A stretch of 22,513 nucleotides of DNA from Bacteroidales bacterium UBA2198 (GTDB taxonomy: Bacteria; Bacteroidota; Bacteroidia; Bacteroidales; VadinHA17), in contig DCVC01000046.1 of assembly GCA_002328625.1 (NCBI GenBank), forward strand, positions 1-22,513, written 5' to 3'. The translations under genes were made by a program, and so were the position numbers. Positions 1-7,938 of the stretch are shown piece by piece (the first letter of the stretch is position 1; every line of letters begins with the position of its first letter). The notes under the pieces are model-generated. The model did not search any database. It was not told where the DNA came from and was given only the letters and a program-made list of their open reading frames with translations.

Positions 1-2155
1 GATTGAAGTAATCCCTTGCTTCAAGAATGGGTGTCACTGTAAAGGCTTGGTAAGACGAAGTTGCAGTGGCATTCATATTATCAGTGGCAACAGCCTTTAG
101 CTCATAGGAGCCGGCCGGCAAGTCTTTAAGGGTAAATGAATAAGGAGCAGTATTTTTTTCAAAAAGTTTTACAGACCCGTTGAAAACTTCAACTTTGGTT
201 ATAGAGCCATCCGGGTCTGAAGCATTTACATCAATAGTAACAGTAGCCGGAGCTGTGAGTGAGATGCCCTTGGTAGGTGACAAAATACTTACTGTTGGCG
301 GTTGATTTATAGGGGAGGCCGGTTTAACGACAGTAATAGAAACGGCTGCCGAAACAGTTTTTGAGTTAGCATTGTCTGTGGCAACCGCCGTTAAAGACCA
401 GGTCCCTTCGGGGACCTCTTTCCAGGTGATGGAATATGGAGTAGTTGTTTTTTCTCCAATTTTGACGTTTCCCTGAAAAAATTCCACTTTGACAATAGTT
501 CCATCCGGGTCAGAAGCAGCTGCATCGACAGTAACAGTAGCCGGAGCTGTGAATGAACTACCCTTTGTTGGTGACGAAATACCAACTATTGGCAATTTAT
601 TTTCAGCGGGGGCCGGTTTAACGACAGTAATAGAAACGACTGCTGAAACAGTTTTTGAGTTAGCATTGTCTGTGGCAACCGCCGTTAAAGAATAGGTCCC
701 TTCGGGGACCTCTTTCCAGGTGATGGAATATGGAGATGTTGTTCCTTCTCCAATTTTGACGCTGCCCTGAAAAAACTCCACTTTGACAATAGTACCATCC
801 GGGTCGGAAGCAGTTGCATTGACGGTAATTGTTGCAGGTGAAGTAAAGGAAGCACTTTTGGCAGGTGACGAAATGCTGACAACCGGTGGTTGGTTTGCAA
901 CAACAGGAGCAGAGGCTGCAGTTTCAAAGGCGCCAATATCCGGAGCTGGTCCGCTGAAGGGCAATCCAACATTTACCCCGGCATCAATCAGGCCTGACCC
1001 GGAAGCAGGATGCATGAAAGTAATATCCGGTAACTTTCCGTCCGCTTTTCTTGCTCTCATCAATTGAGCCCCGTCCAGGCTGACAAAATCTTTGTCGAAC
1101 AGCACGGGAGTAGTAATATTATTATCTGAGAATGCATTCTTTTCTACTATCGAAGATTTTGATAAGCCAGGCATGAATGCATTCTTATAGGAAATACAAT
1201 TTTTAACTTTACAAACAATTTCCTGATAATTAAGCACATAACCATTTGTCCCATTACGATAGGCTGTGTTGTTAAATAAGTCCATGGAACACAAAGCATT
1301 ATTCTGGTCAAAACCCCTGGCTCTGTTGTTGAATGCGACACAATTTTTTAATACTCTCAGGACTTTTGTTCCATGGTCAATAGTGGTAACACCAAGTTTG
1401 AATCCGCTACCGTTCCCGGCCGAGGTATTTGTGTCAGGTATATAACCATTATTCCACGACCAGCTGTCTTCTATAATAACGACCCCATCATTCTGCCAAA
1501 GATCAATTCCATCATCGCTGTTCCACCAGAAACGGCATCCCCTTACCGTGTTTGTCAACCCCGCCGGGATATAGCATATTTCCAAACCATCGGCATTATC
1601 GTACTTAGGTGTAGTTAATGGATCCTGATTATGGTGGAAGTCGCTGTTTAGAACAAGGTTGTTTCCGGACTTACCGGTAATCACACATCCATGGCCATTA
1701 TGATGGGAATTAATTCGTTCAAAGATATTGTTGCTTGCATCGGTTACTCTTAACCCAACGTATATAGTAGCAGTCGTTTGGGCAAATCCGGTTATTTCAA
1801 TTCCTCTCCAATGAAAGTAATTACCCGTAAAAGCAATTCCACTGGCCCATGTGTATGCAAAATTTGTTTTCTTTGTAATTATCGGTACTTCACCTGAGTA
1901 AGCCCAGATTTTAATCGGATTTGTTGATGTGCCATTCTTTCCTGTAAGGAATTGCGTTGACTCATATTGATAGAGTCCGCCCCGTAGATAAAGGGTATCT
2001 CCGGCCGAGATCACTGTCCAGGCCTTTTTAAGGGTAAAAAAGGGCTGATTGATTGTTCCGGGATTTGAATCCAGGCCTACAGGTGATAAATAAAATGTTC
2101 TTCCGTAAGATATAGCACTAACCAGAAGTAAGACAACCGTAAGAATTCTTGTCAT
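1..2155 (-). CDS. Secreted pectate-lyase-9-like parallel beta-helix protein with tandem Ig-like repeats (C-terminus outside window)
   Basis: I translated the minus strand by hand from the ATG at 2155-2153. The frame stays open for 718 codons to the window edge, so the C-terminus is missing. Residues 1-18 form a signal peptide (MTRILTVVLLLVSAISYG). Next comes an entry strand typical of secreted beta-helix proteins (YLSPVGLDSNPGTINQPF, then AGDTLYLRGG). The helix body carries NADGLE, NSDDGIDLW, GNGSGFKLG and GFDQNN. In family PL9 (Dickeya Pel9A) the equivalent positions are four calcium-binding aspartates and the catalytic lysine. All are present here with nearly the same spacing. The helix ends at PDIGAFE, followed by three ~98-residue Ig-like repeats (PF17957/Big_7-like). 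Family knowledge suggests beta-elimination of uronate-containing polymers. I infer that the target is the locally made polysaccharide; a plant pectin-type substrate is equally possible. It is divergent from the EPS genes. The fold is near certain; the lyase activity is probable. Confidence 0.88.
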   Translation of the reverse strand, partial: MTRILTVVLLLVSAISYGRTFYLSPVGLDSNPGTINQPFFTLKKAWTVISAGDTLYLRGGLYQYESTQFLTGKNGTSTNPIKIWAYSGEVPIITKKTNFAYTWASGIAFTGNYFHWRGIEITGFAQTTATIYVGLRVTDASNNIFERINSHHNGHGCVITGKSGNNLVLNSDFHHNQDPLTTPKYDNADGLEICYIPAGLTNTVRGCRFWWNSDDGIDLWQNDGVVIIEDSWSWNNGYIPDTNTSAGNGSGFKLGVTTIDHGTKVLRVLKNCVAFNNRARGFDQNNALCSMDLFNNTAYRNGTNGYVLNYQEIVCKVKNCISYKNAFMPGLSKSSIVEKNAFSDNNITTPVLFDKDFVSLDGAQLMRARKADGKLPDITFMHPASGSGLIDAGVNVGLPFSGPAPDIGAFETAASAPVVANQPPVVSISSPAKSASFTSPATITVNATASDPDGTIVKVEFFQGSVKIGEGTTSPYSITWKEVPEGTYSLTAVATDNANSKTVSAVVSITVVKPAPAENKLPIVGISSPTKGSSFTAPATVTVDAAASDPDGTIVKVEFFQGNVKIGEKTTTPYSITWKEVPEGTWSLTAVATDNANSKTVSAAVSITVVKPASPINQPPTVSILSPTKGISLTAPATVTIDVNASDPDGSITKVEVFNGSVKLFEKNTAPYSFTLKDLPAGSYELKAVATDNMNATATSSYQAFTVTPILEARDYFN
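27..897 (-). repeat. Three tandem 294-bp repeats encoding Ig-like domains
   Basis: The same sequence marks recur every 294 bp: CCATCCGGGT starts at 207, 501 and 795, and GTCTGTGGCAACCGCCG starts at 374 and 668. Each unit encodes about 98 residues with the pattern PPTVSI-SP, APATVTV, ASDPDG, KVEFF and SLTAVATDN, which is the Bacteroidota secreted-protein Ig-like (Big_7-like) module. The middle unit and the one nearer the catalytic domain are almost identical in DNA over long stretches. The distal unit (about 27-303) has diverged more. The repeats probably act as a spacer or carbohydrate-binding stalk between the beta-helix and the unseen C-terminus. Confidence 0.9.
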
Positions 2156-2210
2156 AAGCAGTTTTTGACGAATGGGCGTTTATCGTTGACTAACCTACAT
2201 TATTGAACGA

Positions 2211-2240
2211 CGAATATAATTAATTGTTTCATACAACAAT
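2211..2240 (-). promoter_or_regulatory. Possible promoter of the lyase gene with an overlapping inverted repeat
   Basis: Reading the minus strand, TTG (within 2237-2240) is followed after 18 bases by TATATTCG (2218-2211). This resembles the Bacteroidota promoter pattern TTTG/TTG, 19-21 bases, TAnnTTTG, with one mismatch in the -7 box. The perfect inverted repeat ATTGTT-tcatac-AACAAT (2223-2240) covers the spacer and -33 box and could be an operator. It lies about 55 bp before the start codon. This is pattern matching only. Confidence 0.25.
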
Positions 2241-2342
2241 GCGTGTTAGAAATAATTTAAATCGAACAGCGTTGAATTCATTGAATAGAATTACATGCAA
2301 GAAGAAGGTGATGAAGAAGTATTTCTTGAGCATCCACTGGGC

Positions 2343-2360
2343 ATTTCCACTGATGGAAAT
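2343..2360. repeat. Inverted repeat upstream of wzx
   Basis: ATTTCCA and TGGAAAT are perfect 7-bp arms separated by CTGA, about 48 bp before the wzx start. No T-run follows, so it is not a clear terminator. It could be a regulator site or a leader hairpin. Confidence 0.35.
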
Positions 2361-2407
2361 TCCTTCCTTAAAGCCTAATAGTATCGACCAATCAAAATAG
2401 CTGACTT

Positions 2408-3787
2408 ATGCGTTTTTCAGAATTGCCCATTTTTCAACTGCTCGCCAGATATACAAGCCAAGGACACGAAAGAAGCCTTAGGGCCAAAAAAAACATCATA
2501 AGCTCTCTATTAATTAAAGGGTCCGGAATAATTATAAGCTTTGTCACACTGCCTTTGGTCTTAGATTATATAGATGCATCATCATATGGAATATGGTTGA
2601 CCTTAGGTTCAATTGTAGGTTGGTTTGCCTTCTTTGATATTGGGCTGACTCAGGGATTAAGAAACAGGTTCGCTGTAGCAAAGGCAGAAGGGAATCATGA
2701 CCTGGCGCAAATTTATGTTAGTACAACCTATGCGATTCTAGGTATAGTTTTCTTCTCGGTATGGGTATTATTTTTGATTGTAAATAACTTCCTTGATTGG
2801 TCAAAGATCTTGAATGTATCGTCAGAATTGCGCGCTGAAGTGACAATTCTTGCAGTAATTGTGTTCACCTATTTTTGTTTAACATTTGTTTTTAAGATAA
2901 TCACCACAATACTAACAGCCGACCAGCAGCCAGCCAAGGCTTCACTAATCGATTTGATCGGTCAGACGGTATCAATGATCATAATCGTTGTCCTTGTGAA
3001 GACGACTGAGGGATCTTTGGTTAAGTTGGGGCTTGCTTTGTGTCTATCAACAATATTAGTTTTACTTGGCGCCAATATTGTTCTATTTGTTGGGAAATAC
3101 AGATTATATAGACCTGTTCTCTCGAAAGTTAATTTTTCTTACACTAAGTATCTACTCAATCTTGGCGTTAAATTCTTTATTATCCAGATTGCTGCAATAA
3201 TCCAATTTCAAACGGCGCAGATTCTAATTGCCAGACATTTAGGAACCGCGGATGTTACCTCATATCATATTGTTTACAAATACTTTGGTATCCTTTTCAT
3301 GGTCTCTAATATTTTCCTCACCCCATTTTGGTCAGCAGCAACCGAGGCTTATCAGAAAAATGACATACAGTGGATTAAAAATGCGATTAAACGATATAAT
3401 CAATTGAACTTATTGTTGTTTTTATGCAGTATTATTATGTTGTTGTTTTCTTCCACTTTCTACAAGTTATGGCTGGGAGAGGGGAAGGTTTCAATTATAT
3501 TTTCACTTTCTTTCTGGGGATTCGCTTATTTTAATGTTATGATGTTTGGATCAAAATATGTCTTTTTACTGAATGGAATCAGTGCCCTGCGGATACAATT
3601 CATTGCGAGTCTGATAAGTCCTTTCATTTATATTCCTGTTGCTTTGCTTCTTTTAAAGGGCTTTCATCTTGGGGCACAGGCGCTGTTTATGGCATCAATA
3701 ATTGCCAATTTCAATGGATATTTGTTATCTCCGCTGCAGTATCACATGGTTGTTAATAAGAACAAAAAGGGGATATGGACACAGTAA
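2408..3787 (+). CDS. wzx: Wzx-type polysaccharide flippase (MOP superfamily)
   Basis: This 459-residue protein is almost entirely hydrophobic segments, roughly 12, typical of the MATE-like Wzx/RfbX lipid-linked oligosaccharide flippases. After a polar N-tail of about 28 residues, the segment around residues 30-100 carries the family pattern YGIWLTLGSIVGW followed by FDIGLTQGLRNRFA. Wzx proteins move undecaprenyl-diphosphate-linked repeat units from the cytoplasmic to the periplasmic face of the inner membrane. It is the first plus-strand gene and is followed 101 bp later by the Wzy-type gene, the usual pairing in a Wzx/Wzy-dependent locus. The ATG at 2408 is used because no better internal start precedes the first membrane helix. 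No Shine-Dalgarno sequence is visible. The family call is firm; the exact substrate cannot be read from sequence. Confidence 0.9.
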   Translation: MRFSELPIFQLLARYTSQGHERSLRAKKNIISSLLIKGSGIIISFVTLPLVLDYIDASSYGIWLTLGSIVGWFAFFDIGLTQGLRNRFAVAKAEGNHDLAQIYVSTTYAILGIVFFSVWVLFLIVNNFLDWSKILNVSSELRAEVTILAVIVFTYFCLTFVFKIITTILTADQQPAKASLIDLIGQTVSMIIIVVLVKTTEGSLVKLGLALCLSTILVLLGANIVLFVGKYRLYRPVLSKVNFSYTKYLLNLGVKFFIIQIAAIIQFQTAQILIARHLGTADVTSYHIVYKYFGILFMVSNIFLTPFWSAATEAYQKNDIQWIKNAIKRYNQLNLLLFLCSIIMLLFSSTFYKLWLGEGKVSIIFSLSFWGFAYFNVMMFGSKYVFLLNGISALRIQFIASLISPFIYIPVALLLLKGFHLGAQALFMASIIANFNGYLLSPLQYHMVVNKNKKGIWTQ

Positions 3788-3888
3788 ATTAATGCATGGT
3801 GAGATCCAAAGACTTAATGGCTTTTCCTTATCACTTGCACTCTGATTTTTCTATTCAATTGAACATAATCATATAAAATAAAATTTGG

Positions 3889-5142
3889 ATGGCAGTAACC
3901 TTCAGTAAGAAACAATTAGTTTCAATCAGTGTGATTCTGGCTATGCTTTTTCATTTTGCTTATTATTTCAATCTGTATGGCCCACCCGTGAGCCTATTTA
4001 AAGGATTTCGTATATATTTTTTAGCTCTTGGTTCGGCAATAATCATGATATTCATTTACATTGGAACTTATTGGAGGCATGGGCTTAAGGAGAATAAAGC
4101 GATCATCTTTTACGACTTGCTGATACTCTGGATAATTGTCTCAATTATAAGAAGCGCACTCGAATTTAACAGCCTTGGCCAATTCAGAGTATTCCTCTTA
4201 AATACATACTTAGGATTGTCCATGTTACCTGTTTTCTTCTTTATTGTAGGGGTAAACATAAATTATTTTTTCTCAATTAACAGATTGTTAACTATATACC
4301 TTATTGTTGTTACGATAATTTCCTTTTTCTTTATTGATTATTTTGAGATTCAGCTATTCCTGCTTTACCCGATTTTCTATCTTATCCTTACAATACCTTT
4401 AAGAAAGAATTGGGGTAAAATCTTAGTACTGTTGGTAACTGTAAGTATTGTAATAGTCTCATTTACAAACAGGGCAGGAATACTCAGAATCATTATAGGG
4501 TATTGCATTATTGGGGTATACTATGTTATGTGTAATGTTAATATAAACCGGAGATTATTGAAGTTTGCTGTGTTCTGTCTGTTGATGATCCCACTTATAT
4601 CGTTGTATTTAGGGATACAAGGAGTAAGTGTTTTTCAGGCGTTATTAGGATCAGATACAATTGATTACAGCCAGATGAATCCTTACGCAGATACGAGAAC
4701 ATTTTTGTATTATGAGGTATTTCAGGATCTTATGGCTAATAATGCTTTTGTTTTCGGGAAAGGAATCGGTTCAGGTTACATGTCGGAAGCATTTGAAACA
4801 TACGACAGGTCTACGGTTGAAGTTGGCTTTCTGCAAATCCTGCTCAAAACCGGTATTATAGGTGTCCTGTTGTATTTAAGCGTAATTGTATCAGCAATAT
4901 ATAAGGCTTTGGGTAGGTCAAAGAGCATATTTATGAAGTCACTGGGACTATTACTTGCGAGCTATGTACTACTGATTTTCATCGAAAATGTTGTAGCCTA
5001 TAATCTGCTGAATGTGATTATCTGGATTGTCGTTGGGATATGTCATTCACCTGCAATAAGAGATCTTAGCGATGATGAATTCAAAAACCTTTATAAGACC
5101 GGTAAGTTACCTGAGGCAAATAGGAAGGATGTTAAAAATTAG
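3889..5142 (+). CDS. wzy: O-antigen polymerase/ligase-like membrane protein (Wzy type)
   Basis: This 417-residue integral membrane protein has about ten or more hydrophobic helices and one long polar loop at roughly residues 255-315. That loop ends in GKGIGSGYMSEAF, then STVEVGFLQILLKTGIIG, the region where Wzy_C/WaaL proteins keep their small G-x-G-S and G-IIG motifs. A TNRAGILR segment near residue 200 resembles the conserved arginine-containing S/T-R-x-G loop of this superfamily. It would polymerise flipped repeat units, or ligate glycan to a lipid or protein acceptor, at the periplasmic face. Sequence alone does not separate Wzy from ligases. Position directly after wzx favours Wzy. The C-terminal tail (about 25 residues) is polar and probably cytoplasmic. 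Confidence 0.82.
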   Translation: MAVTFSKKQLVSISVILAMLFHFAYYFNLYGPPVSLFKGFRIYFLALGSAIIMIFIYIGTYWRHGLKENKAIIFYDLLILWIIVSIIRSALEFNSLGQFRVFLLNTYLGLSMLPVFFFIVGVNINYFFSINRLLTIYLIVVTIISFFFIDYFEIQLFLLYPIFYLILTIPLRKNWGKILVLLVTVSIVIVSFTNRAGILRIIIGYCIIGVYYVMCNVNINRRLLKFAVFCLLMIPLISLYLGIQGVSVFQALLGSDTIDYSQMNPYADTRTFLYYEVFQDLMANNAFVFGKGIGSGYMSEAFETYDRSTVEVGFLQILLKTGIIGVLLYLSVIVSAIYKALGRSKSIFMKSLGLLLASYVLLIFIENVVAYNLLNVIIWIVVGICHSPAIRDLSDDEFKNLYKTGKLPEANRKDVKN

Positions 5143-5146
5143 TAGC

Positions 5147-5170
5147 TCTCCTGCAGATGAAACCAGGAGA
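5147..5170. repeat. Inverted repeat between wzy and the first glycosyltransferase
   Basis: TCTCCTG and CAGGAGA are perfect 7-bp arms around a 10-base loop, 5 bp after the wzy stop. The right side continues TAATATATTAG with no T-run, so it is a weak candidate for a processing or attenuating hairpin. Confidence 0.35.
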
Positions 5171-5200
5171 TAATATATTAGTTAACCTAACAATTATGTC

Positions 5201-6469
5201 ATGAAGGTGTTGTTTCTGGTCTATTCGCCTCAAAACTCATTCGAAAAATTTGCCGAAAAGCAGCAAACTAATTTTCCATGGGTTGATGCCATGATAAAAG
5301 AATTATCACATAATAATGAAATTACAATTGGGGTAGTTGTACCGATTCGGGATGCTAAATTCCTGAAAAAGGCCAACGTAAAGTTCTCAATTTATGGAGT
5401 CCCTGATTTAGCGGTTCCACGGTCACTGGTTAGCCGCTTACCTAAGAAAGTACAATTATCGCAACAGCCTGCGACTTTTTCTCATTTACTGGAAGCTATT
5501 GGGGATTTTAACCCTGACATCATTCAAGTCTTCGGCACAGAGAACATCTTTGGCATGGTTCAACTCTATTCTAAGGTGCCTATGGTTATTCATTTTCAGG
5601 GAAGTGTGCTGGTTGTTGCCACAAAATGGTTTACCGGTCTAACAAAATGGGAACAGTTTCGTGCGCTTTCCATTAGAAAAATAGTATACAGGTATGGCAA
5701 TTTCTTAGAATACTTCACTTTCAAAGAGAGAGGGCAACGCGAGGAGTTAATCATGAAGAATTGTAGGTACTATATTGGCCGCACTTCTTTTGATCGGAAA
5801 CTTGCCAGATTGTTCTCCCCCAGAGCGTCTTATTATTTTTGTCAGGAATTTATACGGGAAGATTTTTTCACACATAAATGGGATGCTCCTCTCACCGACA
5901 CTATTACTTGCTTCTCCATCTTAAAAGGGGTAACGTACAAAGGAATCGATCTGCTGATAGATGCATTTGCCATGGTAAACCGATATACCTCAATAAAAAT
6001 TGAATTTAAAATTTGTGGCGTTTCAGAACACGAAGAGGTAGTTACAATCCTTAAAAAAAGGAAATACGGAACCAATTGCTGGTCGCATTTTAAATTCCTG
6101 GGCAAGCTTGATACTATGAGTTTGATTACTGAGTTAACATCCTCTAACTTTTACATCCATCCCTCTTATATGGAGAATAGCTCCAACAGCATATGCGAGG
6201 CAATGGCTCTTGGTATGCCTGTAATTGCAACCAATGCGGGGGGGACAAATTCCTTGATAACTGATGACCATGATGGTATTCTGGTCCAGGAAGGTGATCC
6301 ATATTCAATGGCAGCAGCTATATTCGAATTATATTCAAACTATCAAAAGGCCATATCTATTGGCAATAAAGCCAGAGAAAGAGCAGTCCAGCGCCATCAA
6401 CCATCGAAGCTCGGGGAAGAAATGGTTAGCATTTATAAAAGTATAATTTCCGAAAGAGAAATGAGTTAA
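5201..6469 (+). CDS. GT4-family glycosyltransferase (GT-B fold)
   Basis: This 422-residue protein has the two-domain GT-B layout. The N-terminal acceptor domain (about 1-210) includes FNPDIIQVFGTEN, where a Rossmann strand predicts the active-site side. In the C-terminal donor domain, residues about 237-255 read FSILKGVTYKGIDLLIDAF. Residues about 320-345 read PSYMENSSNSICEAMALGMP, followed by VIATNAGG. The two glutamates in E-x7-E (ENSSNSICE) are the GT4 nucleotide-sugar contact motif. It would transfer a sugar from an NDP-sugar to the lipid-linked oligosaccharide in the cytoplasm. There is no membrane helix. It sits 58 bp after wzy and 62 bp before the next transferase. Donor and linkage cannot be predicted. 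Confidence 0.88.
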   Translation: MKVLFLVYSPQNSFEKFAEKQQTNFPWVDAMIKELSHNNEITIGVVVPIRDAKFLKKANVKFSIYGVPDLAVPRSLVSRLPKKVQLSQQPATFSHLLEAIGDFNPDIIQVFGTENIFGMVQLYSKVPMVIHFQGSVLVVATKWFTGLTKWEQFRALSIRKIVYRYGNFLEYFTFKERGQREELIMKNCRYYIGRTSFDRKLARLFSPRASYYFCQEFIREDFFTHKWDAPLTDTITCFSILKGVTYKGIDLLIDAFAMVNRYTSIKIEFKICGVSEHEEVVTILKKRKYGTNCWSHFKFLGKLDTMSLITELTSSNFYIHPSYMENSSNSICEAMALGMPVIATNAGGTNSLITDDHDGILVQEGDPYSMAAAIFELYSNYQKAISIGNKARERAVQRHQPSKLGEEMVSIYKSIISEREMS

Positions 6470-6531
6470 TAATTACATGGCAAACCCTTAAGATTGGGAA
6501 AGTCTTGTAGCAAGTTAATTTAAAAGTAATA

Positions 6532-7839
6532 ATGGCTGGGTATCCAAGAATTCTTATTAGTGGACAATACTTCCATACTAGATCAGGTGGTGGAATAACT
6601 CTATCAAATCTTTTCTCGGGATGGGATAAAGATAAGATTGCAACAACGGCGTCATTCATCGATAGTCCAAGTTTTAATATATGTGATAATTATTATCGGA
6701 TCGGATCACGTGAAGTCATTGTTAGGTTCCCGTTCAATCTTAAGAAGAGACCTGATTTGCCTTCCGGGAAGTTTCTTCATGGTACTCAATCCTCGAGTAT
6801 TACAAGCCCTAATGTGATAGAGAAGACAGTATTTAGAAAAGCATATGATAAGATAATATTTTCATCTGGGCTCATACACTACAGAAGCGCGTTTATAATA
6901 AGTCCTGACTTTCTTGGTTGGGTAAGATCTTTCAACCCTGAAATTATTTATTCCCAACTTTCTTCCCTCGAAGAAATTCGGATTGTAACTGCTCTGCATA
7001 AGGAATTAAAATTGCCCATTGCTATCCATATTATGGATGACTGGCCCAATACTATTGGTCGACGATATTTTCCGAGAGTGATATGGAATAAAATCATACA
7101 ACAGGAATTCTTATACTTATTATCAAAAGCAAATGTCCTTCTAAGTATCAGTGAAGCAATGAGCGAGGAGTATTTTAAGCGATATGGCTTAAAGTTTGTG
7201 CCATTTCATAATCCTATTACTATTGAAAAATGGCTGCCACACTCCAAAACTAATTGGGAAATTGAAGGAAAATTTAAAATATTGTATTCTGGCAGGATAG
7301 GAAGAGCTAATGGGAAGGCAATATTATTTATGGCTAGTATTATTAATGAGATGAATTTACGTGCAGAAAGTGTTTGTCTTGATATATATACACCAGATAA
7401 TAACAACAAATACGCGAATTCAATTAGTAGCCTGGTTGGTGTTAGTGTAAAAAAGACTGTTGACTATAAAGAAATGCCTTCACTCTTGGCTAGCTACGAT
7501 TTACTTTTTTTGCCACTCGATTTTGACGGAGATGGAATTCGCTTTGCTAGATTGTCTATGCCAACAAAAACGTCTGAATATATGATTTCAGGAACTCCAA
7601 TCCTGATATATTCCCCTGAAGAAACGGCTGTGGCAAAGTTTTTTAGTAATAATAACTGTGGTTATTGTGTTACTCATCAGAGCAAGGAAGAATTAAAGAA
7701 AGCTATTCAATTCTTAATAAGCAATGAAGGATATCGAAAGGAGATAAGCAGTAATGCGGTAAAGCTGGCCAAAGAAAAATTTGATGACGTGAAAGTTCGA
7801 GCGGAGTTCCGGAGAGTTTTATTGACGGCCACTTCCTGA
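6532..7839 (+). CDS. Probable GT-B glycosyltransferase
   Basis: This 435-residue protein is recognised from its GT-B pattern rather than a strong GT4 signature. Residues about 140-177 contain IYSQLSSLEEIRIV and a Rossmann-like strand ending IHIMDDWPNTIGR. Residues about 252-275 contain YSGRIGRANGKAI, the start of the donor domain. Residues about 342-358 contain MPTKTSEYMISGTPILIYSP, equivalent to the K-x-x-E-Y-M-x-x-G-P motif that holds the donor nucleotide in this superfamily. The classical E-x7-E is not intact; only the second glutamate (SEYM) is evident. A cytosolic role in repeat-unit assembly is inferred from neighbours. The gene is AT-rich and its start (AATAATGG) lacks a Shine-Dalgarno sequence. 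Confidence 0.78.
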   Translation: MAGYPRILISGQYFHTRSGGGITLSNLFSGWDKDKIATTASFIDSPSFNICDNYYRIGSREVIVRFPFNLKKRPDLPSGKFLHGTQSSSITSPNVIEKTVFRKAYDKIIFSSGLIHYRSAFIISPDFLGWVRSFNPEIIYSQLSSLEEIRIVTALHKELKLPIAIHIMDDWPNTIGRRYFPRVIWNKIIQQEFLYLLSKANVLLSISEAMSEEYFKRYGLKFVPFHNPITIEKWLPHSKTNWEIEGKFKILYSGRIGRANGKAILFMASIINEMNLRAESVCLDIYTPDNNNKYANSISSLVGVSVKKTVDYKEMPSLLASYDLLFLPLDFDGDGIRFARLSMPTKTSEYMISGTPILIYSPEETAVAKFFSNNNCGYCVTHQSKEELKKAIQFLISNEGYRKEISSNAVKLAKEKFDDVKVRAEFRRVLLTATS

Positions 7840-7853
7840 CAAAAAAAGTATTG

Positions 7854-7863
7854 ATAGCGCTAT
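7854..7863. repeat. 10-bp palindrome ATAGCGCTAT
   Basis: A perfect palindrome in the 99-bp gap between two glycosyltransferase genes. It could be a small regulator site, but a 10-bp palindrome can also occur by chance. Confidence 0.2.
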
Positions 7864-7911
7864 AATTGAATTTACGGGAATTTAATATCGCAAGAACATA
7901 TTATCAAAAAG

Positions 7912-7930
7912 GATTACATAGTTGGTAATC
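7912..7930 (+). repeat. Leader hairpin ahead of the third glycosyltransferase
   Basis: GATTAC and GTAATC form a perfect 6-bp stem with a 7-base loop, ending 8 bases before the ATG at 7939. In mRNA it would lie in the ribosome-binding zone and could damp initiation. No function is known. Confidence 0.3.
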
Positions 7931-7938
7931 AATTAATT

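Larger units (their letters stand above)
2156..2407. other. Divergent intergenic region between lyase and wzx
   Basis: This is the longest gene-free stretch in the window (252 bp) and must hold promoters for both directions. I see no small gene. It contains the inverted repeat at 2223-2240 and the hairpin-forming repeat at 2343-2360. No convincing TAnnTTTG box is visible for the plus-strand operon. Confidence 0.6.

Noticed and set aside
27..897. Regular 294-bp spacing as a CRISPR or mobile repeat
   Set aside because: Units are far longer than CRISPR repeats, are contiguous, and encode an in-frame protein domain.
391..1341. Several 64-95-residue open frames on the minus strand in the Ig-repeat and beta-helix region
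   Set aside because: They lie in a different frame from the 718-codon lyase frame, repeat because the DNA repeats, and encode low-complexity sequence with no domain.
489..1618. Plus-strand open frames at 489-695, 783-1067 and 1373-1618
   Set aside because: Antisense to the lyase gene. The amino-acid patterns are mirror products of the repeats and the beta-helix.
2343..2360. Inverted repeat as an insertion-sequence end or attachment site
   Set aside because: No second copy, no target duplication and no transposase or integrase nearby.
5147..5170. Hairpin as an intrinsic terminator
   Set aside because: No T-run follows on the plus strand.
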